Below are positions 23,679-31,374 of a DNA stretch of 43,225 bases, piece by piece. The position numbers and the translations under genes are program-made. Under the pieces are notes generated by a model. It was not told the origin of the DNA, did not search any database, and was given only the letters and a program-made list of their open reading frames with translations. The DNA lies in assembly GCA_937894775.1 (NCBI GenBank), contig CALAXC010000233.1, positions 1 to 43,225 on the forward strand, read 5' to 3'. Position 1 is the first letter of the stretch; each line of letters begins with the position of its first letter. This stretch comes from an uncultured Clostridia bacterium (lineage in GTDB: Bacteria > Bacillota > Clostridia > Oscillospirales > CAG-272).

Positions 23679-24635
23679 TTAGTTTACTACATTCGTAGGG
23701 TGACCGTCTATAAAGGCTTTAACGTTTGAGGTTACTATTTTTAAAAGACGTTGACGCGTCTGAAGGGGCGCCCAAGCGATATGAGGGGTTATTGTTATAT
23801 TTTTTGCGTTAAGGAGCGGGCAGTCTTCGCGCATAGGCTCAACTGTAAGAACGTCTATAGCTGCGCCTGCAAGCTTTTCTCGGTTGAGAACGTCGGCAAG
23901 CGCTTGCTCGTCGATAACTCCGCCGCGTGCAGTGTTTATAAAATAAAGACCGTTTTTCATTTTGTTAAATGCTTCGGTATTGAATAATTTTGCGGTCTGC
24001 TCGTTAAGAGGGCAGTTTACCGAAAGATAATCGCTTTCCGCAAGGAGGGTATCGAAATCGACAAATTCAACTCCGTTATATTCTTTTTTACTTCTGTTCG
24101 TTGCGATAACACGCATACCGAATGCTATTCCTATATCGGCAATACGTTTTCCTATAGCGCCGAAGCCGAAAATACCGAGTGTTTTTCCCTCAAGCTCGTA
24201 GGTCGGACGCGAGAAGAAGCAGAAAAGACGTGAACGTATCCATTCACCGTTCTGTACATCGGTATTGTAGTCGGATACCTTTGATGCGTGCGCCAAAATA
24301 TAGGCAAAGACCTGCTGTGCAACGGCGCTTGTAGAGTAAGAACCCGCATTACAAACATCTATGCCTTTTTGACGTGCGTAAGCAACGTCAACATTATTGT
24401 ATCCTGTGGCGAAAAGAGCGACCATTTTAAGGTGAGCCGCTGCATCTATTTCGGGTTTACCGATCACAGTTTTGTTGATTATTACTATGTCCGCATCTTT
24501 TATGCGATCTGCTGTCTGTTCAGGCGAGGTTTCTTTGTAGTAGGTAACGTTTCCGAATTCTTCAAGCACGGTAAGATCAAGATCGCCTGCGTTTACTGTT
24601 GCAGCGTCGGTGAGTACTATGTTAAGCTTATTCAT
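23679..24635 (-). CDS. D-2-hydroxyacid dehydrogenase (glycerate dehydrogenase type)
   Basis: 318 residues. NAD(P)-dependent cytosolic oxidoreductase that reduces 2-keto acids such as hydroxypyruvate or glyoxylate. The nucleotide site is GFGAIG (157-162); catalytic residues R237 (NTARGG), E266 (TVEP) and H285 (TPHIAW) are all present. The substrate loop ATGYNNVD and overall length match the glycerate dehydrogenase/hydroxypyruvate reductase subgroup, although lactate or other 2-keto acids cannot be ruled out. The serine dehydratase at 9984 is on the same contig, which fits a serine-hydroxypyruvate-glycerate theme, but the genes are not adjacent. AAAGGA is 14 nt before the ATG, rather far, and no better start is visible. 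Confidence 0.88.
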   Translation of the reverse strand: MNKLNIVLTDAATVNAGDLDLTVLEEFGNVTYYKETSPEQTADRIKDADIVIINKTVIGKPEIDAAAHLKMVALFATGYNNVDVAYARQKGIDVCNAGSYSTSAVAQQVFAYILAHASKVSDYNTDVQNGEWIRSRLFCFFSRPTYELEGKTLGIFGFGAIGKRIADIGIAFGMRVIATNRSKKEYNGVEFVDFDTLLAESDYLSVNCPLNEQTAKLFNTEAFNKMKNGLYFINTARGGVIDEQALADVLNREKLAGAAIDVLTVEPMREDCPLLNAKNITITPHIAWAPLQTRQRLLKIVTSNVKAFIDGHPTNVVN

Positions 24636-24670
24636 AAATTTAAATACGGTCCTTTCAGTATATTAAAATA

Positions 24671-24699
24671 ATTTTACCATATATATTAAAAAAAATCAA
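24671..24699 (-). promoter_or_regulatory. Promoter of the dehydrogenase-ClC pair
   Basis: Minus strand TTGATT (699-694 of the 24 kb stretch), 17 nt, TAAAAT (24676-24671), with TGG before the -10. Confidence 0.6.
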
Positions 24700-24803
24700 T
24701 AGCGGCATATAATTATTGTGTTTTGAATTGAAAAAATGTTGTGCGAAAGATACAAAAAAACTTTTTAAAATATGGCAAAATTGCCGTTTTTTCCAAAAAA
24801 GAC

Positions 24804-24832
24804 TTTACAATAGTGTTAAAAAATGATAAAAT
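24804..24832 (+). promoter_or_regulatory. Promoter of the FIVAR surface protein gene
   Basis: TTTACA (24804-24809), 17 nt, TAAAAT (24827-24832) with TGA before the -10. The 24636-24887 gap thus holds two divergent promoters. Confidence 0.65.
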
Positions 24833-24887
24833 GAAGCAGATTAGTGGGGCAGAAATGCCTTGATTAAATTAAATGAGGAGAATAATT

Positions 24888-26276
24888 ATGAAAAAAATCA
24901 TTTCGGTCTTGATAGTTGCACTGCTTTTGGCAACAAGCGTTTTCGCAATGATTCCTGCAAGCGCAGACGCGGTAAAGAGCTACGACGTCGATTGGGCAGA
25001 TCTTTCATATGCTGCATACTGTGACGGTACGGCTTATGATGGAAGCGACTATGAGGCTATGTTCACGGTAACTAAGGATTCAAAATCACTCAATTCGAGA
25101 GGAAATAGCAGCTCCAATGAGATGTCTTATGTTTCCACGACAATGTTTGACATAACGGCAACTACACAGTATGAGTACGTATTCCAGGCAAAAAACAATA
25201 ACGCAACTGCTTATGCAGGTGTTCCTTTTGCTATCGATTCGTCAAACGAGGTTTATATGATATACGGTGCGTTTGACAATAATTCCGATGAGGGAAACGG
25301 CTCTATGTTCCGTTTTTCAAGAGGTACGTTTGACTGGGAATATCCGAGTGATAGTAACAGAACTTGGAAACAGCTTAAGCTTGACGGCGGTTTTTCAACT
25401 GTAAAGGTTGTATATAACGGTCTTAGCGTAAGAGTTTATGCTATCGCTTCAAACGGAAGCTATGAGGAGATGACGAAAGAGGCGATCGAGCTTCCCGAAG
25501 GCTCTAAGCTTGTTATGGGTGTTCACAGCCGTGAAACTAATACCGATAGCGGAAATGACCGTACACTTATGGTAAAGAATGCAGTTGTTTCGGCTATGAA
25601 TAATGAGGCTGCTACTAATTTGAACGTTGATACAAACGGTGCGGGCGCACTTGAATCTCTTATTTTGCAGATAGAAAAAGATTATATTAAAACAAACTAT
25701 ACAGCTTCTTCTTGGGCTGCATTGGAAAGCGCTTTGGAGAATGCAAAGGCTGTTGTAGATAATGCGTCTTCTACAAGAGATGAGGTTACAGCTGCTAAAG
25801 ATGCTCTTGAGCTTGCTGCTGTAGACCTTAAGTTCAAGCCTGCGGATACTTCTAAGCTTGAAAAAGCTATTCAGAGCGCAAATGCTCTTAAAGAGAAAGA
25901 ATATACCGCTATTTCTTACAAGATGGTAATGGATGCTGTTGAAGATGCTGAAGCACTTTTGGATTCTAAGGAGCTTAAGCAGACAGACGTTGATGCTATG
26001 GTAGAAACTCTTAACGGCAGAATTGAGGCTCTTATTCCTTCCGGTGAGATAGCAGAACCCGATGAAGATGTAGATGAAGAAGAGCCTGACGAAGAAACAG
26101 AAGCTCCTGCAACAGAGGCTCCTGCAACGGCGGCTCCCATACCTCAGGGTACCGATATCATTAACGGCGGACTTCCTCCAAGAAAAGGCTGTGCCGCATC
26201 GGTTACCGCTACAGCAACCATCGTTGCGCTTGTTGCAACTCTTGGAACAGCTCTTGTAATTAAGAAAAAAGACTAA
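24888..26276 (+). CDS. Secreted surface protein with FIVAR repeats and C-terminal GC-type anchor
   Basis: 462 residues, with GAGGAG at 24875-24880 fixing the start (an ATG 15 nt upstream is less likely). Signal peptide, residues 1-27 (ASADA). Residues about 30-240 form a beta-rich domain (YAAYCDGTAYDG, then TTMFDITATTQYEYVFQAKN), like a concanavalin/LamG-type sugar-binding sandwich. Residues about 255-390 are two FIVAR repeats: YIKTNYTASSWAALESALEN ... ASSTRDEVTAAKDALELA, then KEYTAISYKMVMDAVEDAEA. An acidic stretch and TEAPATEAPAT linker follow, then RKGCAASVTATATIVALVAT ending ALVIKKKD. FIVAR repeats are spacers in cell-wall-attached proteins of Firmicutes. The tail is the same type as in the 8973 protein. 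Likely an outward carbohydrate-binding surface protein. Confidence 0.82.
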   Translation: MKKIISVLIVALLLATSVFAMIPASADAVKSYDVDWADLSYAAYCDGTAYDGSDYEAMFTVTKDSKSLNSRGNSSSNEMSYVSTTMFDITATTQYEYVFQAKNNNATAYAGVPFAIDSSNEVYMIYGAFDNNSDEGNGSMFRFSRGTFDWEYPSDSNRTWKQLKLDGGFSTVKVVYNGLSVRVYAIASNGSYEEMTKEAIELPEGSKLVMGVHSRETNTDSGNDRTLMVKNAVVSAMNNEAATNLNVDTNGAGALESLILQIEKDYIKTNYTASSWAALESALENAKAVVDNASSTRDEVTAAKDALELAAVDLKFKPADTSKLEKAIQSANALKEKEYTAISYKMVMDAVEDAEALLDSKELKQTDVDAMVETLNGRIEALIPSGEIAEPDEDVDEEEPDEETEAPATEAPATAAPIPQGTDIINGGLPPRKGCAASVTATATIVALVATLGTALVIKKKD

Positions 26277-26286
26277 ATAAAAAAAT

Positions 26287-26312
26287 AAAAGGTTGTCATA
26301 TGACAACCTTTT
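26287..26312. terminator. Bidirectional terminator
   Basis: A perfect 26-nt palindrome with core GGTTGTCATATGACAACC, A-rich before and T-rich after. It ends the FIVAR gene and the converging murE operon. Confidence 0.88.
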
Positions 26313-26317
26313 ATTTT

Positions 26318-27832
26318 TTAATTTGTTATTTCTTCTTTTTCTTTATTGTAATTTTCGCAATAGCGCGCTATTATATCGGCTTCTGAGAAATGCTCACGTT
26401 TTCCGCAGATGAGCTGATAGGTTTCGTGACCTTTTCCCGCAAGAAGGATTATATCTCCTTGCTGTGACATTTCAAGCGCGTGTTCGATAGCTTTTTCACG
26501 GTCTGCGATAGCAACGTAGGGACAGGATCCCGCCGTGAAATAAGAAGCTATCTCAGCGATTATTGCGCTTGGAGATTCATAGTCTGGGTTGTCTGAAGTG
26601 AGAATACAGAAATCGGCATCGCGTGAAGCGACAAGACCGAGCTCGGCACGTCTCATTTTTGTTCGTCCGCCAACCGAACCGAAAAGACAGATAAGTCTTG
26701 AAGGTGCATACTCGCGAAGAGCGGTAAGAGCGGCTTTTAAGCTTACTCCGTTATGCGCATAGTCGATGACTACCGTGGCGCCGTTGGGAAGGGCAAAGGG
26801 CTCAAAGCGACCTGCTATCTTTACGTTTTTAAGCGCCGAAACTATCTGTTCGGTCTGAAGTCCTAACTTTTTGCATACAGCGATCGCGGTAAGTGCATTA
26901 TATACGGTGAATTCACCCGGGAAGGAGAGATCTACCTCATAGGTCTCTTCTTTTGCTTTACAACGGAAATTTACAGCTATTCTTGATGCTGTTCTGTAGA
27001 AATATATATTTTCCGCACAGTAGTCGGTATCGGCATTTCCTTTACCCGAAAGGCTTACCTTTTCTGAGTGGCTGCCTGTTACCATTTCATTTGCATACTC
27101 ATCATCTGCGTTATATACTACGTATTCAACACCGTAATCGGTGAAGAGGGTGTGCTTGCAATTTTTATAATCATTGAAATCGGGATGCTCAAATTCGCCT
27201 ATATGGTCAGGAGAGAGGTTTGTGAAAACACCTATCTTGAACTTTATTCCGTGTACTCTTGCCATCTTCAAGGCTTGAGAGGAAACCTCCATAACTACCG
27301 TTCTCACGCCCTCGTTGTACATTTTTCTCAATGTTTCGTGAAGCGAATAGCTTTCGGGGGTGGTGTTTACCGTTTCTTGCTGAATATCGTTATAGGATAT
27401 TCCGTTTGAACCGATATATCCTGCGGGGATACCGTTTTCCTTTAATACGTTATAGATAAGAAGTGAAGAGGTGGTCTTTCCCTTTGTTCCCGTTATGCCT
27501 ATAAGAGTCATCTTGTCTGCAGGATAGTCAAAGAATGCTGCAGAAAGCTGAGCTAAAGCTACGCGGGAGTCTTTTACGGTTATGATATATGCATCATCTT
27601 CAACCGTTATAGGCTTTTCTGTTACGAAAACACGGCAACCGCGTGAGTATGCGCTATGAGCATATTCGTGACCGTCATCTACAGATCCTACGATGCAGAC
27701 GAATAAAGAGTTTTTCGACGCATTTCGTGAGTCCGAGGATATCGACGATATTTCGGTGGTGTTTACGTCGATTCCCGAACGGTTTGTTATTTCGGTGTAA
27801 TCGACAACTTTCATAAGTTCGTTTAACAGCAT
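26318..27832 (-). CDS. murE: MurE-type UDP-MurNAc-dipeptide:amino acid ligase with unusual DNPD motif
   Basis: 504 residues; adds the third amino acid to the peptidoglycan precursor in the cytosol. ATP loop GTKGKTT (115-121), VMEVSSQAL, the carbamylated-lysine region NCKHTLF and the DYAHNG/GGRTKMR region are all present, so the enzyme should be active. The motif that chooses the third residue reads DNPD (414-417). Diaminopimelate enzymes have DNPR; lysine enzymes of staphylococci and streptococci have DNPA. An aspartate here fits neither rule, so the substrate is open: lysine, ornithine, another diamino acid, or a diverged DAP site. It is the third gene of a minus-strand operon with a racemase. 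GAAAGGA is 14 nt before the ATG. Confidence 0.93.
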   Translation of the reverse strand: MLLNELMKVVDYTEITNRSGIDVNTTEISSISSDSRNASKNSLFVCIVGSVDDGHEYAHSAYSRGCRVFVTEKPITVEDDAYIITVKDSRVALAQLSAAFFDYPADKMTLIGITGTKGKTTSSLLIYNVLKENGIPAGYIGSNGISYNDIQQETVNTTPESYSLHETLRKMYNEGVRTVVMEVSSQALKMARVHGIKFKIGVFTNLSPDHIGEFEHPDFNDYKNCKHTLFTDYGVEYVVYNADDEYANEMVTGSHSEKVSLSGKGNADTDYCAENIYFYRTASRIAVNFRCKAKEETYEVDLSFPGEFTVYNALTAIAVCKKLGLQTEQIVSALKNVKIAGRFEPFALPNGATVVIDYAHNGVSLKAALTALREYAPSRLICLFGSVGGRTKMRRAELGLVASRDADFCILTSDNPDYESPSAIIAEIASYFTAGSCPYVAIADREKAIEHALEMSQQGDIILLAGKGHETYQLICGKREHFSEADIIARYCENYNKEKEEITN

Positions 27833-27840
27833 AGTAAATT

Positions 27841-28602
27841 TTAAATTCCTTTCTCGGTGAGATAAAATTTCAAAAGATCTCCGTCGAATCCGACGGGGGT
27901 TTTATTACAGCGCAAAAGCGCGGAGATGCATAAAACTTCAAGAGAATCTATTACATATTTCGGCAGCGGATTTTCTTTTTTGATAAGTGACAGCTCGGTA
28001 CACCCGAGTATTACCTTTTCACAGCCTTCGGAATGTAGCTTTTCGCAAAGTTCGGTGAATTTTACGACGTCGGGCTTGTTTCCGCTTTTTATTTTATCAA
28101 AAATAGTTTCCGTAACAAAGCTCTGATCCTCTTTTGTTAAGGTGTGAACTTCGATTCCGTATTTTTTAAAGATATCCGAATATGCGCCCGATGATGCAGT
28201 TCCTTCGGTCGCGAGAACGCCGACCTTTGCGGCTTTTTCAAAAGCGCAGACCTTGGCGGTTTCTTCGATTATATTAAGTATAGGTATATCTACGGCTTCG
28301 GTTATTTTTGAATAAAAGTAATGAGCTGTATTACAAGGGATAACTAAAAGCTCAGCTCCTGCCGCCTCCAAGCGTTTTGCCTCGCTGCGCATTCGTGGGG
28401 TGGGATCTTCGTTTGATATTCCCATTATGAATGAGGATCTGTCGGGTGTGTCGGCACGTGAGGAAAGAAGAAAATTCAAATGATCGCTGTCTTTTTTTGC
28501 TAACGTGTGAGCTGTGAGCATTTCGCAAAAATATATTCCCGACATAGGTCCAAGACCGCCTAAAATGCCCAATAGATCGGGCACTTTATTTTCTTTTGAC
28601 AA
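27841..28602 (-). CDS. Aspartate/glutamate-type amino-acid racemase
   Basis: 253 residues, apparently starting with TTG at 28602 behind a GAAAGG site. Cofactor-free racemase of the Asp/Glu racemase family: GILGGLGPM start, first cysteine C90 in VIPCNTAH, second C201 in ILGCTEL. These two cysteines are the paired acid/base catalysts. The GLGPMSG start is more typical of aspartate racemases than of MurI glutamate racemases. Placed between a pre-ATP-grasp fragment related to D-aspartate ligases and MurE, D-aspartate for the cell-wall cross-link is the favoured product. D-glutamate cannot be ruled out. The stop is 8 nt before the MurE start. Confidence 0.85.
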   Translation of the reverse strand: MSKENKVPDLLGILGGLGPMSGIYFCEMLTAHTLAKKDSDHLNFLLSSRADTPDRSSFIMGISNEDPTPRMRSEAKRLEAAGAELLVIPCNTAHYFYSKITEAVDIPILNIIEETAKVCAFEKAAKVGVLATEGTASSGAYSDIFKKYGIEVHTLTKEDQSFVTETIFDKIKSGNKPDVVKFTELCEKLHSEGCEKVILGCTELSLIKKENPLPKYVIDSLEVLCISALLRCNKTPVGFDGDLLKFYLTEKGI

Positions 28603-28621
28603 AGCTGCTCACCGCCTTTCT

Positions 28622-29014
28622 TTAATTCGGTATGATCGCAAGCGGAGAATCTTCAAGTGAGATATCCGCATTTAAAATTATAAATTCTGATTCAAGCTCG
28701 GAAGAGTGTTTTTTTACGAGATCTGTATATTCATCCGAGCAGGGTATGAGCAAGGGAAGAGTATATTGCGTTTGTGCCGCAAGATCTTTTAACTGCATAA
28801 CCGTGATCTCTTGGCTTTTACTTTGTGAGATCGCTTTGAATCTGCTTGAAAAGTCCCATAAGTCGGCAACGGTTTTTTTGGTATCCAATATCAAAGATAC
28901 TATTCCGTACCTCTTGAATATCTTAAACGAGAGCTTATGTGCGGTCATAGTGTCACCGAGCAGAAAAGGGACAAAGTAGAGTCTTGCTTCTTCGCGTATC
29001 TGTTTTCTTTTCAT
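28622..29014 (-). CDS. Stand-alone pre-ATP-grasp domain, resembling the N-terminus of D-aspartate ligase-type enzymes
   Basis: 130 residues; ATG 29014 with GAGGTGA just before it (a GTG at 29020 is less likely). The order FVPFLLGDTMTAHKLSFKIF followed by KRYGIVSLILD, and the later LLIPCSDEYTDLVKKHSSEL and FIILNADI, follow the beginning of carboxylate-amine ligases of the D-Asp ligase type (GxD...A..f...yg..s....; 'vacgDrYaelisk.k.eL'). Full-length enzymes are about 400 residues and have an ATP-grasp domain after this point; none follows. The gene is therefore a remnant or a separately encoded binding domain. It is first in an operon with a racemase and MurE, which strengthens the cell-wall reading. 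Relationship is by pattern only. Confidence 0.6.
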   Translation of the reverse strand: MKRKQIREEARLYFVPFLLGDTMTAHKLSFKIFKRYGIVSLILDTKKTVADLWDFSSRFKAISQSKSQEITVMQLKDLAAQTQYTLPLLIPCSDEYTDLVKKHSSELESEFIILNADISLEDSPLAIIPN

Positions 29015-29047
29015 AGTCACCTCTCGCTTATGAACATATACACAGTT

Positions 29048-29076
29048 ATTATATCACAATAAAAACTCTTTGTCAA
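29048..29076 (-). promoter_or_regulatory. Perfect consensus promoter of the racemase-murE operon
   Basis: On the minus strand TTGACA (29076-29071), 17 nt, TATAAT (29053-29048), preceded by TGA. Both hexamers are fully consensus. Confidence 0.85.
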
Positions 29077-29125
29077 AGGTTTATCGAAAGGATTTTAAGA
29101 TAATTAAAAAATATTCCTTTTTCTA

Positions 29126-29154
29126 TTGAAAATCAGAGCATTTTTGTATATAAT
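29126..29154 (+). promoter_or_regulatory. Promoter of the acetyltransferase-pyruvate kinase pair
   Basis: TTGAAA (29126-29131), 17 nt, TATAAT (29149-29154). Confidence 0.72.
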
Positions 29155-29190
29155 ATTTAGGGAATCTTGGTAAAGGAGGAATAGACTGAA

Positions 29191-29793
29191 TTGAAAAAAG
29201 AAAAAATATTCAAGGTGTTTACTAATATTCCTACTCTTCATACCGAAAGGCTTTCGCTTCGTGCTATGCATCCTATCGATGCCGAAGATATGTATGATTA
29301 TGCAAGTCGTCCTGAGGTGACAAAATATCTTTTATGGAAAGAGCATAAAAGTGTAGGATATACTAAAGATTATCTTTTTTACATAGGAACCAGATATGCG
29401 CTTGGAGATTTTTACGATTGGGCTATAATAGACCGTGAAAGCCGAAGAATGATAGGGACTTGCGGTTTTACAAGAATAGATGCGGCAAATGATTGCGCAG
29501 AGATAGGGTACGTTCTTAATCCCGATTTTCACGGAAAAGGATATGCAACCGAGGCTGTGAAAAAAATAATCGATTTTGGCTTTTCCGAATTATCGTTTAA
29601 CCGTATAGAGGCGCGTTTTATGAAGGGGAACGAGGCTTCTTTGCGTCTTATGCAAAGGGTTGGAATGACTTTTGAGGGGTATATGAGGGATCTTATATTT
29701 GTCAAGGGAAGTTATCGCACAGTTGGAATAAGCTCAATACTGAGATCTGAATATGATAAGTTGAAAACAAGTGAAGAGGAGAATAAAAAATGA
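29191..29793 (+). CDS. GNAT acetyltransferase, RimJ/RimL type
   Basis: 200 residues from a TTG start, 11 nt after AAAGGAGG. Acetyl-CoA-dependent N-acetyltransferase: TERLSLRAMHPIDAEDMYDY start, the GYVLNPDFHGKGYATEAVKK acetyl-CoA loop (pattern Q/R-x-x-G-x-G/A shown as HGKGYA) and the NEASLRLMQRVGM helix. This RimJ/RimL branch acetylates ribosomal proteins or small amines; the substrate here cannot be told. Its stop overlaps the pyruvate kinase start by four bases (ATGA), so the two are translationally coupled, which is an unusual pairing. Confidence 0.88.
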   Translation: MKKEKIFKVFTNIPTLHTERLSLRAMHPIDAEDMYDYASRPEVTKYLLWKEHKSVGYTKDYLFYIGTRYALGDFYDWAIIDRESRRMIGTCGFTRIDAANDCAEIGYVLNPDFHGKGYATEAVKKIIDFGFSELSFNRIEARFMKGNEASLRLMQRVGMTFEGYMRDLIFVKGSYRTVGISSILRSEYDKLKTSEEENKK

Positions 29794-31202
29794 GAAAAAC
29801 AAAAATAGTATGTACTATAGGACCTGCCTGCAACAGCGAGGAAATACTTACAGAGATGTGTCTGGCGGGTATGAATGTAGCTCGTCTTAATTTTTCACAC
29901 GGAGATTATTCAACTCATAAGCATCATATAGATCTTATAAAAAAGGTTCGCGAAAAGCTTGGACTTCCCGTTGCGATAATGCTTGATACCAAGGGTCCTG
30001 AGTACCGTATAAAGACCTTTAAAGATGGCTCGGCAACTCTTTCTGACGGTGATAAGTTTGTATTCACTTCGGAAGATGTTGAGGGTGACGAGCATCGAGT
30101 ATCGGTCAACTATAAAAACCTTCCTAAGGAAATGAACGCAGGCGACAGAATTCTTCTTAACAACGGTCTTGTGATATTTGAGGTCGAGAGTGTTGAGGGT
30201 ACTGAGATAAATTGCCGAGTCGTTACGGGAGGTGTGCTTTCTAACAGAAAGAGTATGTCTTTTCCGAATAAGGTATTGAAACAGGTATATCTTAGTGATT
30301 ACGATAAAAATGATATGCTTTTCGGAATAGAGAACGGAGTTGATTTTATTGCTTGTTCCTTTGTTTCGGTAAAGCAGGATCTTATCGATGTAAAAGAATT
30401 TCTTAAAGCCAATGGCGGCGGAGATATAGATATTATTGCAAAAATAGAAAACCGCTCGGGTGTGGATAATATTCGTGATATTTGCGAAGAGTGTGACGGA
30501 ATAATGATAGGACGCGGAGATATGGGCGTGGAGATACCTTTTGAGGAGCTTCCGGCTATACAGAAGCATCTTATCACGACTTGCCGTATGCTTGGAAAAA
30601 GAGTTATTACGGCAACCGAAATGCTTGAATCTATGATATACAATCCAAGACCTACGAGAGCGGAGATATCCGACGTTGCGAATGCTGTATATGACGGAAC
30701 GAGTGCGATAATGCTTTCGGGTGAAACTGCTGCGGGAAAATATCCCGTTCTCACCATAAAAACTATGGCAAAGATAGCTATTCAGGCAGAAAGCGGTATA
30801 AATTACAGAAAGATATTCCACGATTCCGATTTTATAATCAGAAATACTGTTGATGCCATATCTCACGCGACCTGCGGAATGGCTATTGATATAAACGCAA
30901 AGGCTATCGTGGTCTGCTCGCTTTCGGGAATGACGGTCAGAATGGTGTCGAGATTCCGTTGTCCTATTGATATTCTTGGCGTTACCACAGACGAAAAGGC
31001 TTGGAGAAAACTTTCGCTTTCCTGGGGAGTTACTCCAGTGATGAGCGAGGTATATCAGTCGCTTGACGTTCTTTTCTATACTGCGGGAAAGCTTGCAAAG
31101 TCTACTTTTGGGCTTAACAAGGGAGAGAGGATAGTTATTACGGGAGGAATGACTAACGGTTCTTCGGGAAATACAAATCTTATCAAGGTTGAACAGGTCT
31201 GA
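29790..31202 (+). CDS. pyk: Pyruvate kinase
   Basis: 470 residues; converts phosphoenolpyruvate and ADP to pyruvate and ATP, the last step of glycolysis. Motifs: TKIVCTIGPAC, ARLNFSHGD, MLDTKGPEYR, then IAKIENRSGVDNI and the catalytic MIGRGDMGVE, followed by TATEMLESM (P-loop-type region) and an AIMLSGETAAG segment. The A and C domains are complete. The extra PEP-utiliser-like C-terminal domain found in some Bacillus enzymes is absent, as is usual in clostridia. An in-frame antisense open frame lies opposite but is not real. Confidence 0.96.
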   Translation: MRKTKIVCTIGPACNSEEILTEMCLAGMNVARLNFSHGDYSTHKHHIDLIKKVREKLGLPVAIMLDTKGPEYRIKTFKDGSATLSDGDKFVFTSEDVEGDEHRVSVNYKNLPKEMNAGDRILLNNGLVIFEVESVEGTEINCRVVTGGVLSNRKSMSFPNKVLKQVYLSDYDKNDMLFGIENGVDFIACSFVSVKQDLIDVKEFLKANGGGDIDIIAKIENRSGVDNIRDICEECDGIMIGRGDMGVEIPFEELPAIQKHLITTCRMLGKRVITATEMLESMIYNPRPTRAEISDVANAVYDGTSAIMLSGETAAGKYPVLTIKTMAKIAIQAESGINYRKIFHDSDFIIRNTVDAISHATCGMAIDINAKAIVVCSLSGMTVRMVSRFRCPIDILGVTTDEKAWRKLSLSWGVTPVMSEVYQSLDVLFYTAGKLAKSTFGLNKGERIVITGGMTNGSSGNTNLIKVEQV

Positions 31203-31216
31203 AATAAAAAAATATT

Positions 31217-31259
31217 AAAGCTGCGGCTCTGCGATATAGCGTGAACGCAGCTTTTGTTT
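31217..31259 (+). terminator. Terminator after pyk
   Basis: AAAGCTGCG pairs with CGCAGCTTT over a 20-nt loop, followed by TTTGTTTTTG. Moderate because the loop is long. Confidence 0.6.
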
Positions 31260-31283
31260 TTGATTTTGATATTTAAATAAAAG

Positions 31284-31374
31284 TTTACAAAGAATTGTAT
31301 TTTTTGCCATTATTATATATTATTATATACTGTATACTATATTATATGTTGTTTTACTTAAGGAGGAGTATTCT
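31284..31374 (+). promoter_or_regulatory. AT-rich promoter region of the ABC exporter operon
   Basis: Several -10-like TATTAT/TATACT hexamers follow TTTACA (31284-31289), but no pair is uniquely well spaced. AAGGAGGAG at 31359-31367 serves the TTG start at 31375. Confidence 0.35.

Noticed and set aside
25449..26306. A 285-codon open frame on the minus strand
   Set aside because: Antisense to the FIVAR surface protein; Cys/Ser/Arg-rich product typical of a shadow frame.
29910..30866. A 318-codon open frame on the minus strand
   Set aside because: Lies entirely opposite pyruvate kinase, has a low-complexity Tyr/Arg/Ser-rich product, and no ribosome site.
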